Assembly: GCA_013368325.1 (NCBI GenBank)
Contig: JAACJK010000109.1
Span: 1,364,001 to 1,428,000 of the forward strand
Length of the DNA stretch: 64,000 bases
Source of the DNA: Ephemerocybe angulata
Lineage: Eukaryota > Basidiomycota > Agaricomycetes > Agaricales > Psathyrellaceae
Reading direction: 5' to 3'
Shown here: positions 36,709-48,354 of the stretch, piece after piece
Numbering within the stretch: the first letter of the stretch is position 1
Layout of the letters: the number at the start of each line of letters is the position of its first letter
Position numbers and translations under genes: made by a program
Notes under the pieces: model-generated
Told to the model about the DNA's origin: nothing
Seen by the model: the letters and a program-made list of their open reading frames with translations, nothing else
Databases searched by the model: none

Positions 36709-38641
36709 GGCTTGGCTGAAGAGAGAAGGCAGGATGCCAGAACGCGCAAGCGACGCGTCTGCCCCTTTTTGTTAATTTCCCATAGCACCGCCACTCGCTC
36801 GGCGACTGAGACCTGGCCGAGCGCTTCTTTGATACTATATAGGCGCCAGAAACGTTTGAGACCCCTCTAGCACACGAGGGTCGTAAATAATCACGCCTAC
36901 TATACTGTTAGATATGGGATAGTGGCCACGGGGAAACCCTTCTGAAACGTACTTGAATATGTATCTCAAAACTATGTTGGCGCATCCAGCCCGGAATGCG
37001 GAGGAGGGGAGGGTAAAGCAAAAAAATACATGTATTGGCTGATCTCCCTTCCTTCCTTCCTCCCTTCGATTCAATTTCACGGAATTAAGCCACGCAAAGG
37101 GCACTGCCCAGAGATAGACATTGTAAGTTCCTTTAGGCGTAGCCAGTGACAACTCTGGATAGAGAGGCCATATTTCTGTGCTGTCCGAGTGCAACAATCT
37201 GACCATCGTGGTGAAGAGTTTCTAGGGTCGTTGTTAAAGGTACGGGCGGGAAAGTTTTTTATGTGAGATCCAGTGAGAACTTCTTACATGACATTCGCCT
37301 AAGGGCGAGTAGAACTCCGTTGAACCTAGGCGACCGGGGCATTGGTGCCGTCCTGGCAGTAATACGTATGTCACTGCCTTGGTCATGATATCATCCCACT
37401 CCACAAAGAACTGATATGTAACACACGGAGAAAGCCCTCTAATAGCCTCTAATCCGATCTTCCCTCCTTCCTCCTGGAGGTGGGTAGGATCCGTCCTGTG
37501 AGAGATATTCGGTGGAAGTTAATTATCTTTCAATTATGTCGTGGTGCTACCTCTGTTTCTACAATCACCGTAGAGGTTTGGGGTGGAGGAAACGGACTGT
37601 GGGGAGGCTCAAAGCTGCGCCTTCCTCCCGGTACTTGCATGGGCATGAGCGTCACGGTGGCGCTGCTCAAGAAAGGCCAAAGAGGAAGATCAGCGCTTTG
37701 ACTATGTTTAAATTGATTCCAATCCCGGCCTGTCGGAGTTTCGACCCGTATCTCCGGTCAGTGGTTGCTTTGACTGATCTTGTCAACTTAGTACATATGT
37801 CGCGGCTTGTCGCGTACCCTCATCATCCTGTGAGCTGAACAAAGGATCGCGGGAGAAGGCTTGCGACTCCTCAAGGCCATCTCTACCGGCGTTGAGCACA
37901 GATTAGGGACCTAGGTACGCTACGAGTGCTATGTACCCCCGCCTCGTTCCTTGAAATTTGTTTGTTCTCCAGGGCTCATGACGCATACCCATCGTCGCTG
38001 CGTCTGCCGTCATCGCGCTCTATCATTCCATATGCCACTATCTAACTAGCATCACCGCCATAACGGGCAGATCATAGATGATCCAGAAAACGAAGGGAGG
38101 CAGAGTCCAAACGAGCGCGTCTCTGGGACTTCACCTCCGACCGGTGAGCATATGACGTTTCTACCGCGCGGCTTCTTCTCATGCCATACTCTTTTTCAAA
38201 GATATCAAGAAGATTTTACCGTCCGTTATAGGATGAGGTGGGACAATATGTGATCAGCCCCAGCCGTTTCTGGTAGAATGGGGCGGAACCGCCTCGGACG
38301 CACATAGGTCGGCAGCACGCTGCAGTAAGATGACATACGAAGTTCGAGCGAGCAAGTTCTATTGCGGCTTGCCGAGCCCTCGTGGTGCTCCGAGTCGATG
38401 ACCTCCTTACTACGCCTTCCAAACGGACCAGGGTGCGATAATCGGTTTACGCGACAACGTTTAGCGCCATAACCGCATACGTATGTTCGAGATCTTGTCA
38501 TTCCACTAGCGTTTTTTTCTTTTGAGCCCGAGGGTATATAACATGACGGGGAAACTCGACCCGTTTTTTGACCGTCACGAGTCTCCCTATCTCCCAGCCC
38601 TTCCGCCCCTTCCCCCTCCCTACTCCTCCCTCGACCCCACG
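36709..38641. other. Long intergenic region, no supported gene
   Basis: About 1.9 kb between divergent genes. Short frames at 36835-37206 (minus) and 37480-37838 (plus) show no family pattern or splice logic. I saw no transposon termini. The right end holds the FAD oxidoreductase promoter. Confidence 0.5.
38535..38541 (+). promoter_or_regulatory. TATA box of FAD oxidoreductase
   Basis: TATATAA lies 107 bp upstream of the ATG at 38642. An in-frame ATG at 38544 is only a few bases past the box and must lie upstream of the transcription start, so 38642 is the better start. Confidence 0.55.
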
Positions 38642-40519
38642 ATGGTCGCGTCGAGCAACAAGTGGGCATCTTTGACAAGCCTCCTCCTCTCCCTCACCAG
38701 CGCGGTGGTGCGCGTATCCGCAGAGCCCATTCCCGCAGCTCTAGAGGCAAGAGGCGTCTGGGATCCTACCTGTCAACGCATTGACGCGGAGACGTCAGAC
38801 GCGACGGACGTATATGGTGCAGGAACGCTGCATTACGCCCAGGGTGTTCACCATTGGGCCAGCTCGAGCTCCCAGCTGAGCGATTGTGTCGTCGAGGTTG
38901 GCTCGACTGCAGACATTGGTGTCGTTGTATGTCTTTCCCTGACCGCTTGACAATCATACGAACGTTGACCCCCGTGATTCATTAACAGCTCAAGATCGTC
39001 GCAGAAACCAACACTCCATTCGCCGTCAAAGGTGGGGGACACTCTGCCAATGCAGGATTCTCCTCCACAGAAGGCGTGCACATTTCCCTGGCTAAGTACT
39101 CAGACGTTAAATACGACTCGGCGTCCAAGACCGCTGAGATTGGCGCCGGGCTTATCTGGGACGACGTCTACGAGAAGCTCGAGCCTTATGGTGTCAACGT
39201 CGTCGGTGGGCGAGTGAGTGGGGTTGGTGTGGCTGGGTTCACGTTGGGCGGAGGATATTCGTGGTTGACCAACCAGCACGGTTTGACGGCTGATAACATG
39301 GTGGCTTATGAGCTTGTCAAGCCTGATGGCACCGTCGCAACTGTGACGGCTAAGTCTGACCCTGAGCTTTGGTTTGGCTTGAGGGTACGTTTACTTCGAG
39401 ATTCGAGAAGTTACTAGAGCAGTGTTGGCGAGCTAATTCCTCGATAGGGTGGGATGAATAACTTCGGTATCGTCACCAAGTTCACGATGAAGACATTCCC
39501 GCAGACTCAAGTCTGGGTATGTCCCGCAGCATCGCTCGGAAAATATCTACGAGCTAACTTCGACATTTCTCAATAGGGTGGCCTCATTACCTACACCTTT
39601 AACACCATTGACGAAGTATCCGCTGCGACTGAAAAGTTCTCAGCCAACGTCAAGGACCCCAAGGCAGCAATTCTCACCACATACAACTTCGTTGGCGGTC
39701 AGGTTAGTCAAACACGGCAAGTATCATATCAAAGTGATTTCTAACCAATAATTTTTCGTAGCCTGGAATCAGTCTCTTGATCTTCTACGACTGGCCTACC
39801 CAGCCTGAAGGCATTTTCGACGAGTTCCTTGCCATCCCCCACTTCACCAAGGATGTAAATACCCGCAGCTTCCTGTCCCTGGTCACCTCGTCGCCCGTAC
39901 AAGTGACGACTGGCCTTCGGTGAGTTCGAGAGTTTCGAGATGTTTATGCCAAACACCGATCGCCTTCCTATCATAGCGCACATTTCCAGATGGTCCCCGT
40001 GCTCGAATATACCCCCGAATTCCTCAAGGCCGTCGTGAACGAGACAAATGTACGTCCTAATCTCGCCACCAACCAAATATTCTCGGCGCCTAATTTCCTT
40101 TCTTTCCTCCAAATCAGTACTGGGGAACCCGCCTCACCCTCCTCTCCGGCGCCTTCTTCTCCTTCGCCGCTGAACCCTTCCAGAAAGACATCTACACCCA
40201 CTCCCTCCCAAACACCCGGGCCTACCCTCCTACTGGCGCGCAATTCTTCTCCCCTTTCAACATCTTCTTCGGCTGGACGGACCCTTTCAAAGACGACTTG
40301 TTCACTGGGGCCGTAGTGCAGAGCGCTAACGCGCTAGTTGCGGCTGCTACTGCACAGGGTCAGAGTAATTTGGCTGGTGTGCCTTTATACCCGAATTATG
40401 CGAGCAAGTCGGTCTCGGTGGAGCAGGTTTGGGGGGCTAACCTTCCTAGGCTGAAGGCGCTTAAGAGACGCGTGGATCCTAATAATGTTATGGGTCTTGC
40501 TGGTGGCTTCAAAGTCTAG
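38642..40519 (+). CDS. Secreted FAD-dependent oxidoreductase (VAO/PCMH type)
   Basis: The start at 38642 begins with a signal peptide-like stretch (ASLTSLLLSLTSAVVRVSA). The PCMH FAD-binding fold follows: VKGGGHSANAGFSSTEG carries the histidine that binds FAD covalently in this family, then SGVGVAGFTLGGGYSWL and ADNMVAYELVKPDGTVATV. The second flavin-linking Cys of bicovalent berberine-bridge enzymes is absent (the site reads GGRVSGVG), so mono-covalent FAD is predicted. The substrate domain runs to the end (RLKALKRRVDPNNVMGLAGG). About seven short introns interrupt the gene. Relatives oxidise sugars, alcohols or secondary metabolites with release of H2O2; the substrate here cannot be told. 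No biosynthetic cluster surrounds it. Confidence 0.88.
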
Positions 40520-40814
40520 TCTATATACACTGCAGCAGTGCAATCTTTGGGGACGTTCTTAGTTTATCCGCGGACTTTCAGTTGGCGTAAATTATTCAGC
40601 TCGACAAATCTATTCAATCACAACACCTTTTCACCATCTCCACCAGACAGAAATCATGGGTATGCATTAAGGTAAGACGCCGCATAAGATCGCTAATATA
40701 CATAAAAGAACGTGTTGTCCAATGTCATACACTCCAGCTTGACCCCAACAAGCCGGAAGACGAGAGAGGGAGAGAGAAGAAAAGAACCCCATAAAAACGC
40801 ACATGCGCCGCCCC

Positions 40815-41955
40815 CTACTTGGGCGCTTCGTAATGCAACCTGCTCATCATCACCTTGCCAGATTCGATCCATTCCTTCTTCACCAGTTTCTCCCTCTGGT
40901 GATAGTAGAGCCGATACACCAACTTTATCGTGCCCTCGCTAACTCCCGCCACCGCGCTAATTTCCCCGATTTTCTTCTCCTTGTTCATCAACAAACAGGT
41001 GAAGTAAATCGCACCCCCCGCAATGGACACTGGGCTCCTACCATCCGCGATGCCATGCTTGCGCGCGGCGACGATAATGTCCGAGCAGATGCCCTGCACA
41101 TTTGGCGGCAAGTCGAGATGGTTGCAGTACCGCACCAGCAAGGCCTCGGGCCCCGTGATCGTGGACGAAGCGATGTGCTGCTGAGCCGCCGCTCCCGGCT
41201 GCAAGTTAAACGCCTGTTCCAGCGCCTTATAACACTGCCCCAGCACTTTCTTCGATACGTGGGTCAGGTTGCAGATCTCTCTGAACGTACGCGGGACGTG
41301 GGCCTGCCTGCAGGCGATGAATATGCATGCTGCAATGACGGCCTCGAGCGGCTTTCCGCGTAGCAGCTTCTCCTCGTCCGACCGCTTGTAGAGTTGCTTC
41401 GCGATATCGCTGATGGTTTTAGGAAGGGAGAACTGGTCACACCAGCTCGAGATGTCGCGGAAGGCGGTTAGGATATTGCGCTCCGAACGCGAGTTCTGTT
41501 GGCGGGACGCGGCGCGCTGGAGCTCTCGCGCTATGCCTGACCCGCCGTCCCGGAAGCTGATCACAGTATCCAGCTGCTCCATGCCCTCCATGAGAGGGTC
41601 CGACGCGGCACCGACACGCGAAGGGTCGTCGCCCTCGTCATTCGCGAACGTCTACAGGGATGAGAAATGAGGAGTAAAAACCAGGTTCGTGGACTCCAAA
41701 AGCGTGCAAAGATGTAGGATGCGAGCAAAACTAAGGACTCACTCGCCATTCACTCCGGGTGTCGACGATGCGGTCGCCCAGAACCAAGCCACAGTTCCCA
41801 CAGACGAGATCACCACTGCCAAATTCCTCGACGATGTTCGGGTTGGGGTCCCTGCACTCTGGACAGATCAGGCGGACCGCGAGGTCGGGCCCGAATGTCG
41901 GCGCGTTGGCTCCTTTGGTGGGAGCGGCAAGAGGAAACGGCTGCGAGTATGCCAT
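40815..41955 (-). CDS. SUA7: Transcription initiation factor TFIIB
   Basis: This is the RNA polymerase II general factor that bridges TBP-bound promoters and polymerase. The start is [15 protein letters not shown] at 41955. The N-terminal zinc ribbon shows LICPECRD then [16 protein letters not shown], and the B-reader/linker follows with [18 protein letters not shown] after one short intron. Two cyclin-fold repeats fill the rest ([11 protein letters not shown] to [31 protein letters not shown] to [18 protein letters not shown]). The protein ends SRLHYEAPK. Apart from the intron the coding frame is continuous. Length, about 345 residues, matches the family. Confidence 0.96.
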
Positions 41956-42458
41956 CGTTTTTGGATGTCGATGAGGTCAAGTAGCGCGGGATGCGTTCTG
42001 TGGGAGACTGTGGCGGGAGAAGGATTCGATTTTAAAAGAGTTGCTCGACGGGCTAGCAAAAGCACAAAAAGGGTGTAAAGACATTCCAGTCTGTGGGTGT
42101 AAGCGCGCTGGCGTCTACATACCAGATTATGACCTTCAGAGCTTCAATTCTTAAAGAATGAGGCTGTCAGAAAGGGCAAATGGCGAGACCAACAACAAGG
42201 ATGGTGGTGGTCAAGGGAAAAGGCTCAAAGGTCCTCCCGACGCTGACCTCTGATGACTAAATCGAAAGCACGTGACTTCTTTGATGGGTCCCGGAGCCGT
42301 TCTTGTGTGTTCCAGAGAGTTCGGCGCTTAATGCAGGAGAGCGAGGGAGAAGGGCGGAGAGGAACATAAGCAAGCTTAGTGGTACTTATAAGAGATAGAG
42401 CATAACTATAGGAGACTATTCTTGGGTACAAATCACATTAAACGTGAGGGTAGCCCAC
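41956..42458. other. Intergenic region between TFIIB and epoxide hydrolase genes
   Basis: About 500 bp: TFIIB promoter and the 3' flank of the hydrolase gene, both on the minus strand. No gene or repeat was recognised. Confidence 0.5.
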
Positions 42459-43875
42459 TTATAACTTCGTCGCCCTCTTAGGAAGGGAGCATGTCAGCTC
42501 TTGCAGCCAGTTCGAAACGTGTTGGGTAATTTCATCTTTGGCTTCCACCATAAGCCAATGTCCTCGACCCTCAATGGCAATGTCTCGGTAATTCTTGATG
42601 AACTTCTGCGCTTTTGATATCACAAATGGCGTCGCTGTCGGATCCTTGGTACCCCAAATAAACAAGTAAGAAAGGTCTGAGCGTAATTCTGCGGGAAGAG
42701 AAGCGTCTGAGGCAGTTTAATACGGTTAGCGTTGTGAGATAAGGTTCGGTGACGAATATATACCTCTCTCCTCCTCATGTCTGTGAAGGGAGGTGCGATA
42801 GTAATTCAGAGGACCGTGCATTCCCTTTCCAAGTTCCTGGAGATAGAAGGCCCTTTCCTGTGGACACATTAGCAGGTGATGAAGAGAATATCATATCGTA
42901 GAAATAGCTTGCCTGGTCATTCAGTACAATCGAAACATCCGCCGGTGTTTCGGGATTACGAAGGATCTTTCGCAGCGCCCCTTCGGCTGTAAAACTGAGC
43001 TCCGGATGGGTACTCTTACCCTCCTGATCCTTGTATACCATGTTAATGAACGTCCCGAGCTTGGAGACATGTGTTAGACTGGCGTGACATCAAAAGAAAA
43101 TGAAGTATACTCGTACATGAGACTGTATTTCGCTTGAAGATTCGGGGTCCTCGAAATACAGTTGATATCCAAGATTTGGGGCGCGTTTCACAACCTCGGG
43201 AAGAGGCAGGTATATTTTCGACGGAGGAGTGTACGGGACGCTTATCCTGAAGAAGAGATTCCATTAATTCGGGAGCTCAAGTTCCACAAGGCTGTATCTT
43301 GCATTATGAGAGCAAGCAGCCTATCTGGTTGCCACAAAGCAAACCTTCCTGCAGCATAAGATCCCCAGTCGTGGCCGATGACGACCTTTGAATTGGCATT
43401 GTCAATTGCTGCGCATTTCACGTACATCTGCCACGTACAGCCCGGCGAATCCTCAGGAGATCCAATAACGCCGCGAGGTCTGCAGACAGCTTCTTTGTCG
43501 TGTACTCCTCTGGGGCTGTGGGCTTCGAGCTTCCACCATAGCCAAGCATGTCCGGTGCTACCACGCGGTAGCCTCGACGAACCCAGGGGCCAATTTGGTA
43601 TCGCCAGCCATACCTGTGGCGCTCAGGTTTTTGAGTTCATTGTCAAGGAACAAAGGGATTGCAGGGTATACCAAGAATCGGGGAAACCGTGAATACACAG
43701 CAATGTCGGATGCCGCTTGGGGTCGTAATTGGCCGGCAATTGGTCGATCTGGACGGAGACTATGACGATTCTGGTAAGGTTGAGGCTCTACTCATTCACT
43801 CACGAAGTGGTAGGTCCGCCCAGTGGCCAGTACCTCAGTCCTGTGGTTGAAGCTCTCTGGCTGTGAGGGATCCAT
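42459..43875 (-). CDS. Alpha/beta hydrolase, soluble epoxide hydrolase type
   Basis: The start is MDPSQPESFNHRTEVLATG at 43875. Splicing restores the textbook order. LLCIHGFPDSW carries the oxyanion-hole HGFP motif; YGWRYQIGPWVRRGYRVVAP and DMLGYGGSSKP follow. VVIGHDWGSYAAGRFALWQP contains the nucleophilic Asp in GHDWG, the hallmark that separates epoxide hydrolases from esterases. The lid contains GPLNYYRT, with likely epoxide-activating tyrosines. The late WGTKDPTATPF supplies the acid and EGRGHWLMVE the catalytic histidine. The predicted product hydrolyses epoxides to diols in the cytosol for detoxification or lipid metabolism. Several short introns are present; I infer their borders from the conserved blocks. 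Confidence 0.85.
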
Positions 43876-44268
43876 ACCGGTGAAAGTGAATCCATTGCCG
43901 GTCAGGGGAATCGTGATGATGTGGGGCGAGTGCGGGGAAATATTCAAGCGGAGCTTCTTTCGGAGTCTGAATATGCGGCTCTTTCTTTCTGACTACCTCA
44001 GAGCCACTGCTGAGTCCCACCACAGACAAGGCCCTTCCTTTATTCCCTAGGAAACCGTTGAATACGCGCCATAAATCTACTCAGGCCGCAGAAGACGAGT
44101 TTCTCAACGCCATTCCTCCCGCCATCTTCCTCTACATCATCGTGGATCATTTTCTTCGACAAGCGTGCATTCCAATTAGCCCTTCGCTTTAATCAAGTAA
44201 GCCCTATCTGGTGCTACCAATCGGCCGGTGGATCTTACAGTTCCAGCTCTTCATCTTCAGTCATTATC
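43876..44268. promoter_or_regulatory. Divergent promoter region, epoxide hydrolase / CASC3
   Basis: A 393-bp spacer between divergent start codons. I saw no TATA box at a usual distance from either ATG. Confidence 0.4.
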
Positions 44269-47157
44269 ATGTCTTCAACCGAACCTGCCACCGAGCCCGC
44301 GCAACCAGCTGTCAAAACACCATCTCAGAATGTCCGGTCGACGAAGGGACAGTCTAGGAAGAAGAGGGCTGTGAGGAGGCGAGGCAGGGCTAGAGGAGGC
44401 ATGGAGAGTGACGAGGAAATCGAGCGCGAGGTTGCCACATCTGAATCCGAAGACGACGAGGAAGACGATCGTTCATCTTCATCCGACTCTGCCACCGATG
44501 ACTCCGACACCGAACCAGGCTCGGAAGACGTCCCTTCGAATATCCAGTCGCCCAGTACAAGCAAGGACGTAGGAGTCGAGGGTGTGACGCACATCAATGG
44601 AGCGGCGGCACCGTTCTTCACTTCCTCGTTGGCTTGGTCCGAGATGGTCACCGATGAAAACGAGAATGGGGCAGCAGGGTTGCCGGTCATCGAGTTTGCA
44701 GAGTTCAGTGAAGCCTCCAAGATCCCCGCTCGACCCTCGAAGAAATCGAAACAGAAGCAAAAGAAAGCTGCAGCAGCTGCTTCTGGGCCGGCCGCGCCAC
44801 CAACACAAGAGCACGAGTCAGTCGAGGAAGAAGAGCCCGCGACCGAGCTTCCAAAGAGCCCTGCATCGCCACTTCTGCCTCGCAAACTTGGTCAAACTGC
44901 CCGCCAGGCCTACCAGGAGCGCTTGGAGAAGGATCCATCCTATGGAGCGGGACTTTTAGTCGCAACCAATTTGGGACAGCGGCAAAATCGAGGATGGGAG
45001 ACCAAATTTTTTTGAATTCTCCAAGTGAATACATACATCGCCTGGGGTGGGTAACTAGCTTACTACGGATGCTAGGAAACACATTTACAGGCATTTCTGG
45101 ATACTCTTGGAGCCTCCAAACCATGGTTTTACTTCTGACCATCCTGGTTAGGGGCTATCCAAATTAGGAAGGACCTGCCTTATTAGGACTGATGGCAAAT
45201 TTGAGGGAGGTCGAAATCTTATAACTCGGCCAGTTTTTATCGGATGAAAAATTCCTCTAACAGAAATGTTCCCCTACTCAATCTAAGCATTTCTGTTAAA
45301 CAGATTTTTGATTGACCCACAGGTGCCCTCGCAGTTAGGGGGTGTACCAAATTGGTGGTGACTAAGTGTCCCGCTCCATACGTTCCAAAGGTTGGAGGTT
45401 TCTGGGGCCATGACGATCGCTTGATGGATAAGGACTTGAGGAGTCTGAGTGGTTGGTGGAGAGGGCAGTGGCAGGGTCGTGGCAGGGGGCGAGGATTTGG
45501 GGGTCGTGGTGGGGGTCGTGGCGGCCACGCTCCATTCTCACCCTCTTTAGAGGTTGCTCCTGAAGACCTTCCTCCTGTCGAGCGTACCTGGGGACACGAC
45601 GGATTCGAGGAAATGAAGCGGAAGGAAGAGGAACGTCAAGCTCACCAAGAGGGCCCTGCTGGTCGTGGGAGAGGGGGATTCCGTGGTGGACGAGGTGGCT
45701 TTGCTGGGAGGGGTCGGGGAACGTTCAAGCAGCATCCGGCGCCTCCTCCCCACGGAGCGGTCCTTTCACCTACTTCGCGTCGCCTTCGCCCTCCCTTCGC
45801 CAAGAAACCCGAACGCCCCTTCTCACAGGAGTCCGCTGCATCCCTGTTCTTTGAACCTAAGAACAAGAACACGATTCGAGTGAAGGTCCCTGGAAAGGAG
45901 GTGCAGGTGGTCAAGGGGACGAAGCAAGCTCGCGACACGAAGTCCAGTTCAGAGGAAGCTGCTGCGACGCAAGCACCAGCGAGGGAATTGCAGTACGTCG
46001 TTCGTTTGCCGGCCCGTAGTGTTGAGCAGCCGAAGGTCTCTCTGCCGCAAGCACCCGCAGCAGCCCCGGCGAAAGCACCTGCTCCCGAGCTCGCCTCAAT
46101 TTCGGAAGTAGCGCAAACCCCTACACCGGCCCCCGCTCCAGTCCCAGTGCCCGCACCGATATCCACCACGGCTTCGGATGATACATGCTCAAGTCAGCCA
46201 AGTCCCGCTGTTATCTCGCAATTGGAGCAGTTGTCTCTTGAGCCTGCCTTCTCTGATCCTAACCGGCAGGCCAAGACTGCAGAGGCTGTCCTTAGGAATC
46301 CCGGCCAGGATGGCAATTCTGAGGGATTGGAGGGTGTTGCAAACGACCCACGATCTTCGCTACCCCCTCTTCAGACCGTCTTTACTCCTCCCCCTCCCCC
46401 CATCTCCCAGCCCTCTCCTGTGTACGGTTCCCCTTACTCATTCCCACCTTCACTACCACCTGGCATCGCCCTCAACCACCATGGTATGCCTTACGAGATG
46501 GCTACTGGCCGGCCCGTATATCTCCAGGCGCCTCCCCCACCCCCTCCCATGTACAACCCTCGCCCGATCATGCACTCGCATCATCCGAGCCTCTCGTATG
46601 GTCATGTCCCTCACCCTACGGTTACCTCCCCCGACTTCTTGGCCCAACCTCCCTCCCACACACCACCTATGAACGGTTTCATCGACCCTTCAACTGGAGC
46701 GCCCATATTCTCCTTCCCTCGCGCCAGTGCGCGGCTCGAAATCCGTGCTCCGGATGACCCACACAGGTCTCCCCCGAGCAACGGTAAAGCGGCAGCTAAC
46801 CGGGGCCCTTCGAAGCTCCGGACTACTGCTATGGCTTTCGAGCCGTCACGCTCGAGTCAAGGTGATGGCGAACGCTATTACCCCTCGATAAGCACCACAC
46901 CCTCGGACGGCAGTGGCTTGCCACCGTCGTACGAAACTGTGAACGGCTCTTTGCCGGAGGAGCCTGCTGAACAGCAGCAGCAACAGCAGCAACAGCCTGC
47001 TATGGGTCCGATGATGCCCTATAACCCGTACCAACAGCAGTACTATTACCCCGACGCGTATGGATACAATCCGTACATGGACATGCCACCACAGCATGCT
47101 GGGCAGTACGATGGGTATAATGTTGACCAGAGTCAGCAGCAGACTGTCTATTACTAG
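44269..47157 (+). CDS. CASC3: CASC3/Barentsz (MLN51) exon-junction protein, interrupted by a MITE
   Basis: Barentsz is an exon-junction-complex component that binds eIF4AIII on spliced mRNA. The first part, 44269-44942, encodes a basic/acidic region (SRKKRAVRRRGRARGG, Asp/Glu/Ser runs) ending ARQAYQERLEKDPS. The second part, from 45381, encodes VPKVGGFWGHDDR, the heart of the Btz/SELOR domain, then RG/RGG repeats, a long Pro-rich tail, a polyQ run (46972-46997) and a Tyr-rich end. A 436-bp transposon plus a duplicated TA splits Tyr225. Without them the frame runs continuously for 816 residues with no intron. The insert is a multiple of three with its TA (438 bp), but carries an in-frame TGA at 45013. 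As it stands, translation gives a truncated protein lacking the eIF4AIII-binding region unless the insert is spliced out. Confidence 0.88.
44941..44977 (+). repeat. Left terminal inverted repeat with TA duplication
   Basis: Begins with TA then TGGAGCGGGAC, and pairs with the right repeat at 45344-45380 at about 85% identity by eye. Confidence 0.9.
44943..45378. mobile_element. MITE (non-autonomous Tc1/mariner-type element) in CASC3
   Basis: The left end reads TGGAGCGGGACTTTTAGTCG and the right end, reverse-complemented, TGGAGCGGGACACTTAGTCA. The match continues through ACCAATTTGG, giving inverted repeats of about 35 bp with roughly five mismatches. TA flanks both ends (44941-44942 and 45379-45380), the target-site duplication of Tc1/mariner transposases. 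No transposase frame exists in the 436 bp, so it must have moved in trans. An internal hairpin (AACAGAAATG at 45259-45268 and CATTTCTGTT at 45289-45298) adds structure. The few TIR mismatches suggest an insertion that is neither brand new nor ancient. Confidence 0.93.
45344..45380 (-). repeat. Right terminal inverted repeat with TA duplication
   Basis: Ends with GTCCCGCTCCA then TA. The TA completes the tyrosine codon TAC of CASC3 together with C at 45381. Confidence 0.9.
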
Positions 47158-48354
47158 TTTTCGTCTTTCGTCTTTCTTGGTTTTGAGTTCCTTTGCGTTG
47201 CCCTGCTTTTTATCCCTCCCTCTGTGACACCGTGCTTCCCTCCCTCATTGCGCTCATCTAGCTAGTTCTCACTCACTCGCTCCCGTCCATTCGTGTCTTC
47301 CACCTTCGTATTTCATCGTTTCTTTCTTCCTTCGCCGTTCTTACAGCCCCTTTGACTTCCTGTTTTTTGTGTGCTAGTTGACATCATCTTGCCTTAGTTT
47401 ATGCTCTGTTTCATGCCATTATTACGTCGACTGTGTCCGTCTGCCTGTCTGTCTGTCTCTTAGTCTGTGGACTCTGTTACCTGTTATTGCCATTATACAC
47501 CGACCGGTATTATCATTCTTCGTGTGTGACTACTCCTCCCATTATCCCTTATACTCCCATCCCTCATTCAATCCCGCATTTTCTTGGTTGTGTTCCCTTG
47601 CAGTACCTACCTATATGATATGACAGTCTCGTCGTGTTACGTCCACCCAGTGTTGTACCTATAGTACTCTCCCTTGTTTTGTCGCTTTGTCTCAGATTCC
47701 CCGTCCTCTCGATTGCTGTGTTTCGGATGTCACTTTTTATCTTATTGTCCTGGAGAAGTTGCTCTTGTGGGCACTTCTCGTTCGAGTTTACTTCGTTTGA
47801 GTGAAGTGTAATTTCTGTAATAACCTTTGGTCTATCTGGAATGGTATCCAGGTGTCGTTTCATACTTTTTGGACGTCGAATTGTGAGTGTGGCGTTGGCA
47901 GTGCGAACGGTACATCGAGGAGAAGGTCACTACTATTTTCTCACGACCAGAATGGGCAATGGATCAGACACACTCTCGTTGTTGACGCCCACGACAATAA
48001 CGGCGCTACCTACCTTCTTCTGCCTCATACAAACCGTGCCCACCATCCTCAACGATCAGCAACGAAACGATGTCATCCGGACAACTGGGTAATGGGTCAA
48101 ACGAGGAGGAATTCAACCCGCAACGGGCACAGTCGCCCCCACCGCATACGACCTTTGAAGCGCGGGGCATCCATGTATGAGCAATGTCTTGCGTCCAGAA
48201 TGCATGTCACTTACTAGACGTGAAATCCCTCTACCCTCTTTGTGATTTGGAACGAATGAACGAACGCGTCTATACGATTGAACGCTCCGGACGAATGAAT
48301 GAATGCACGGGATAGCCTCCAACGTTCTCTGCATTAAAACCAAGAGACTACCGC
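47158..48354. other. Intergenic region, pyrimidine-rich, no supported gene
   Basis: CASC3 3' flank (long C/T-rich stretch with CTGTCTGTCTGTCT at about 47443-47458) and THOC3 promoter. Nothing on either strand looks coding. Confidence 0.5.

Noticed and set aside
37480..37838. Two overlapping short plus-strand frames in the 1.9-kb gap
   Set aside because: No homology pattern, no promoter or splice context.
45352..45380. ATG opening the second CASC3 frame as a separate gene start
   Set aside because: It lies inside the right inverted repeat of the MITE, so it is a by-product of the insertion.
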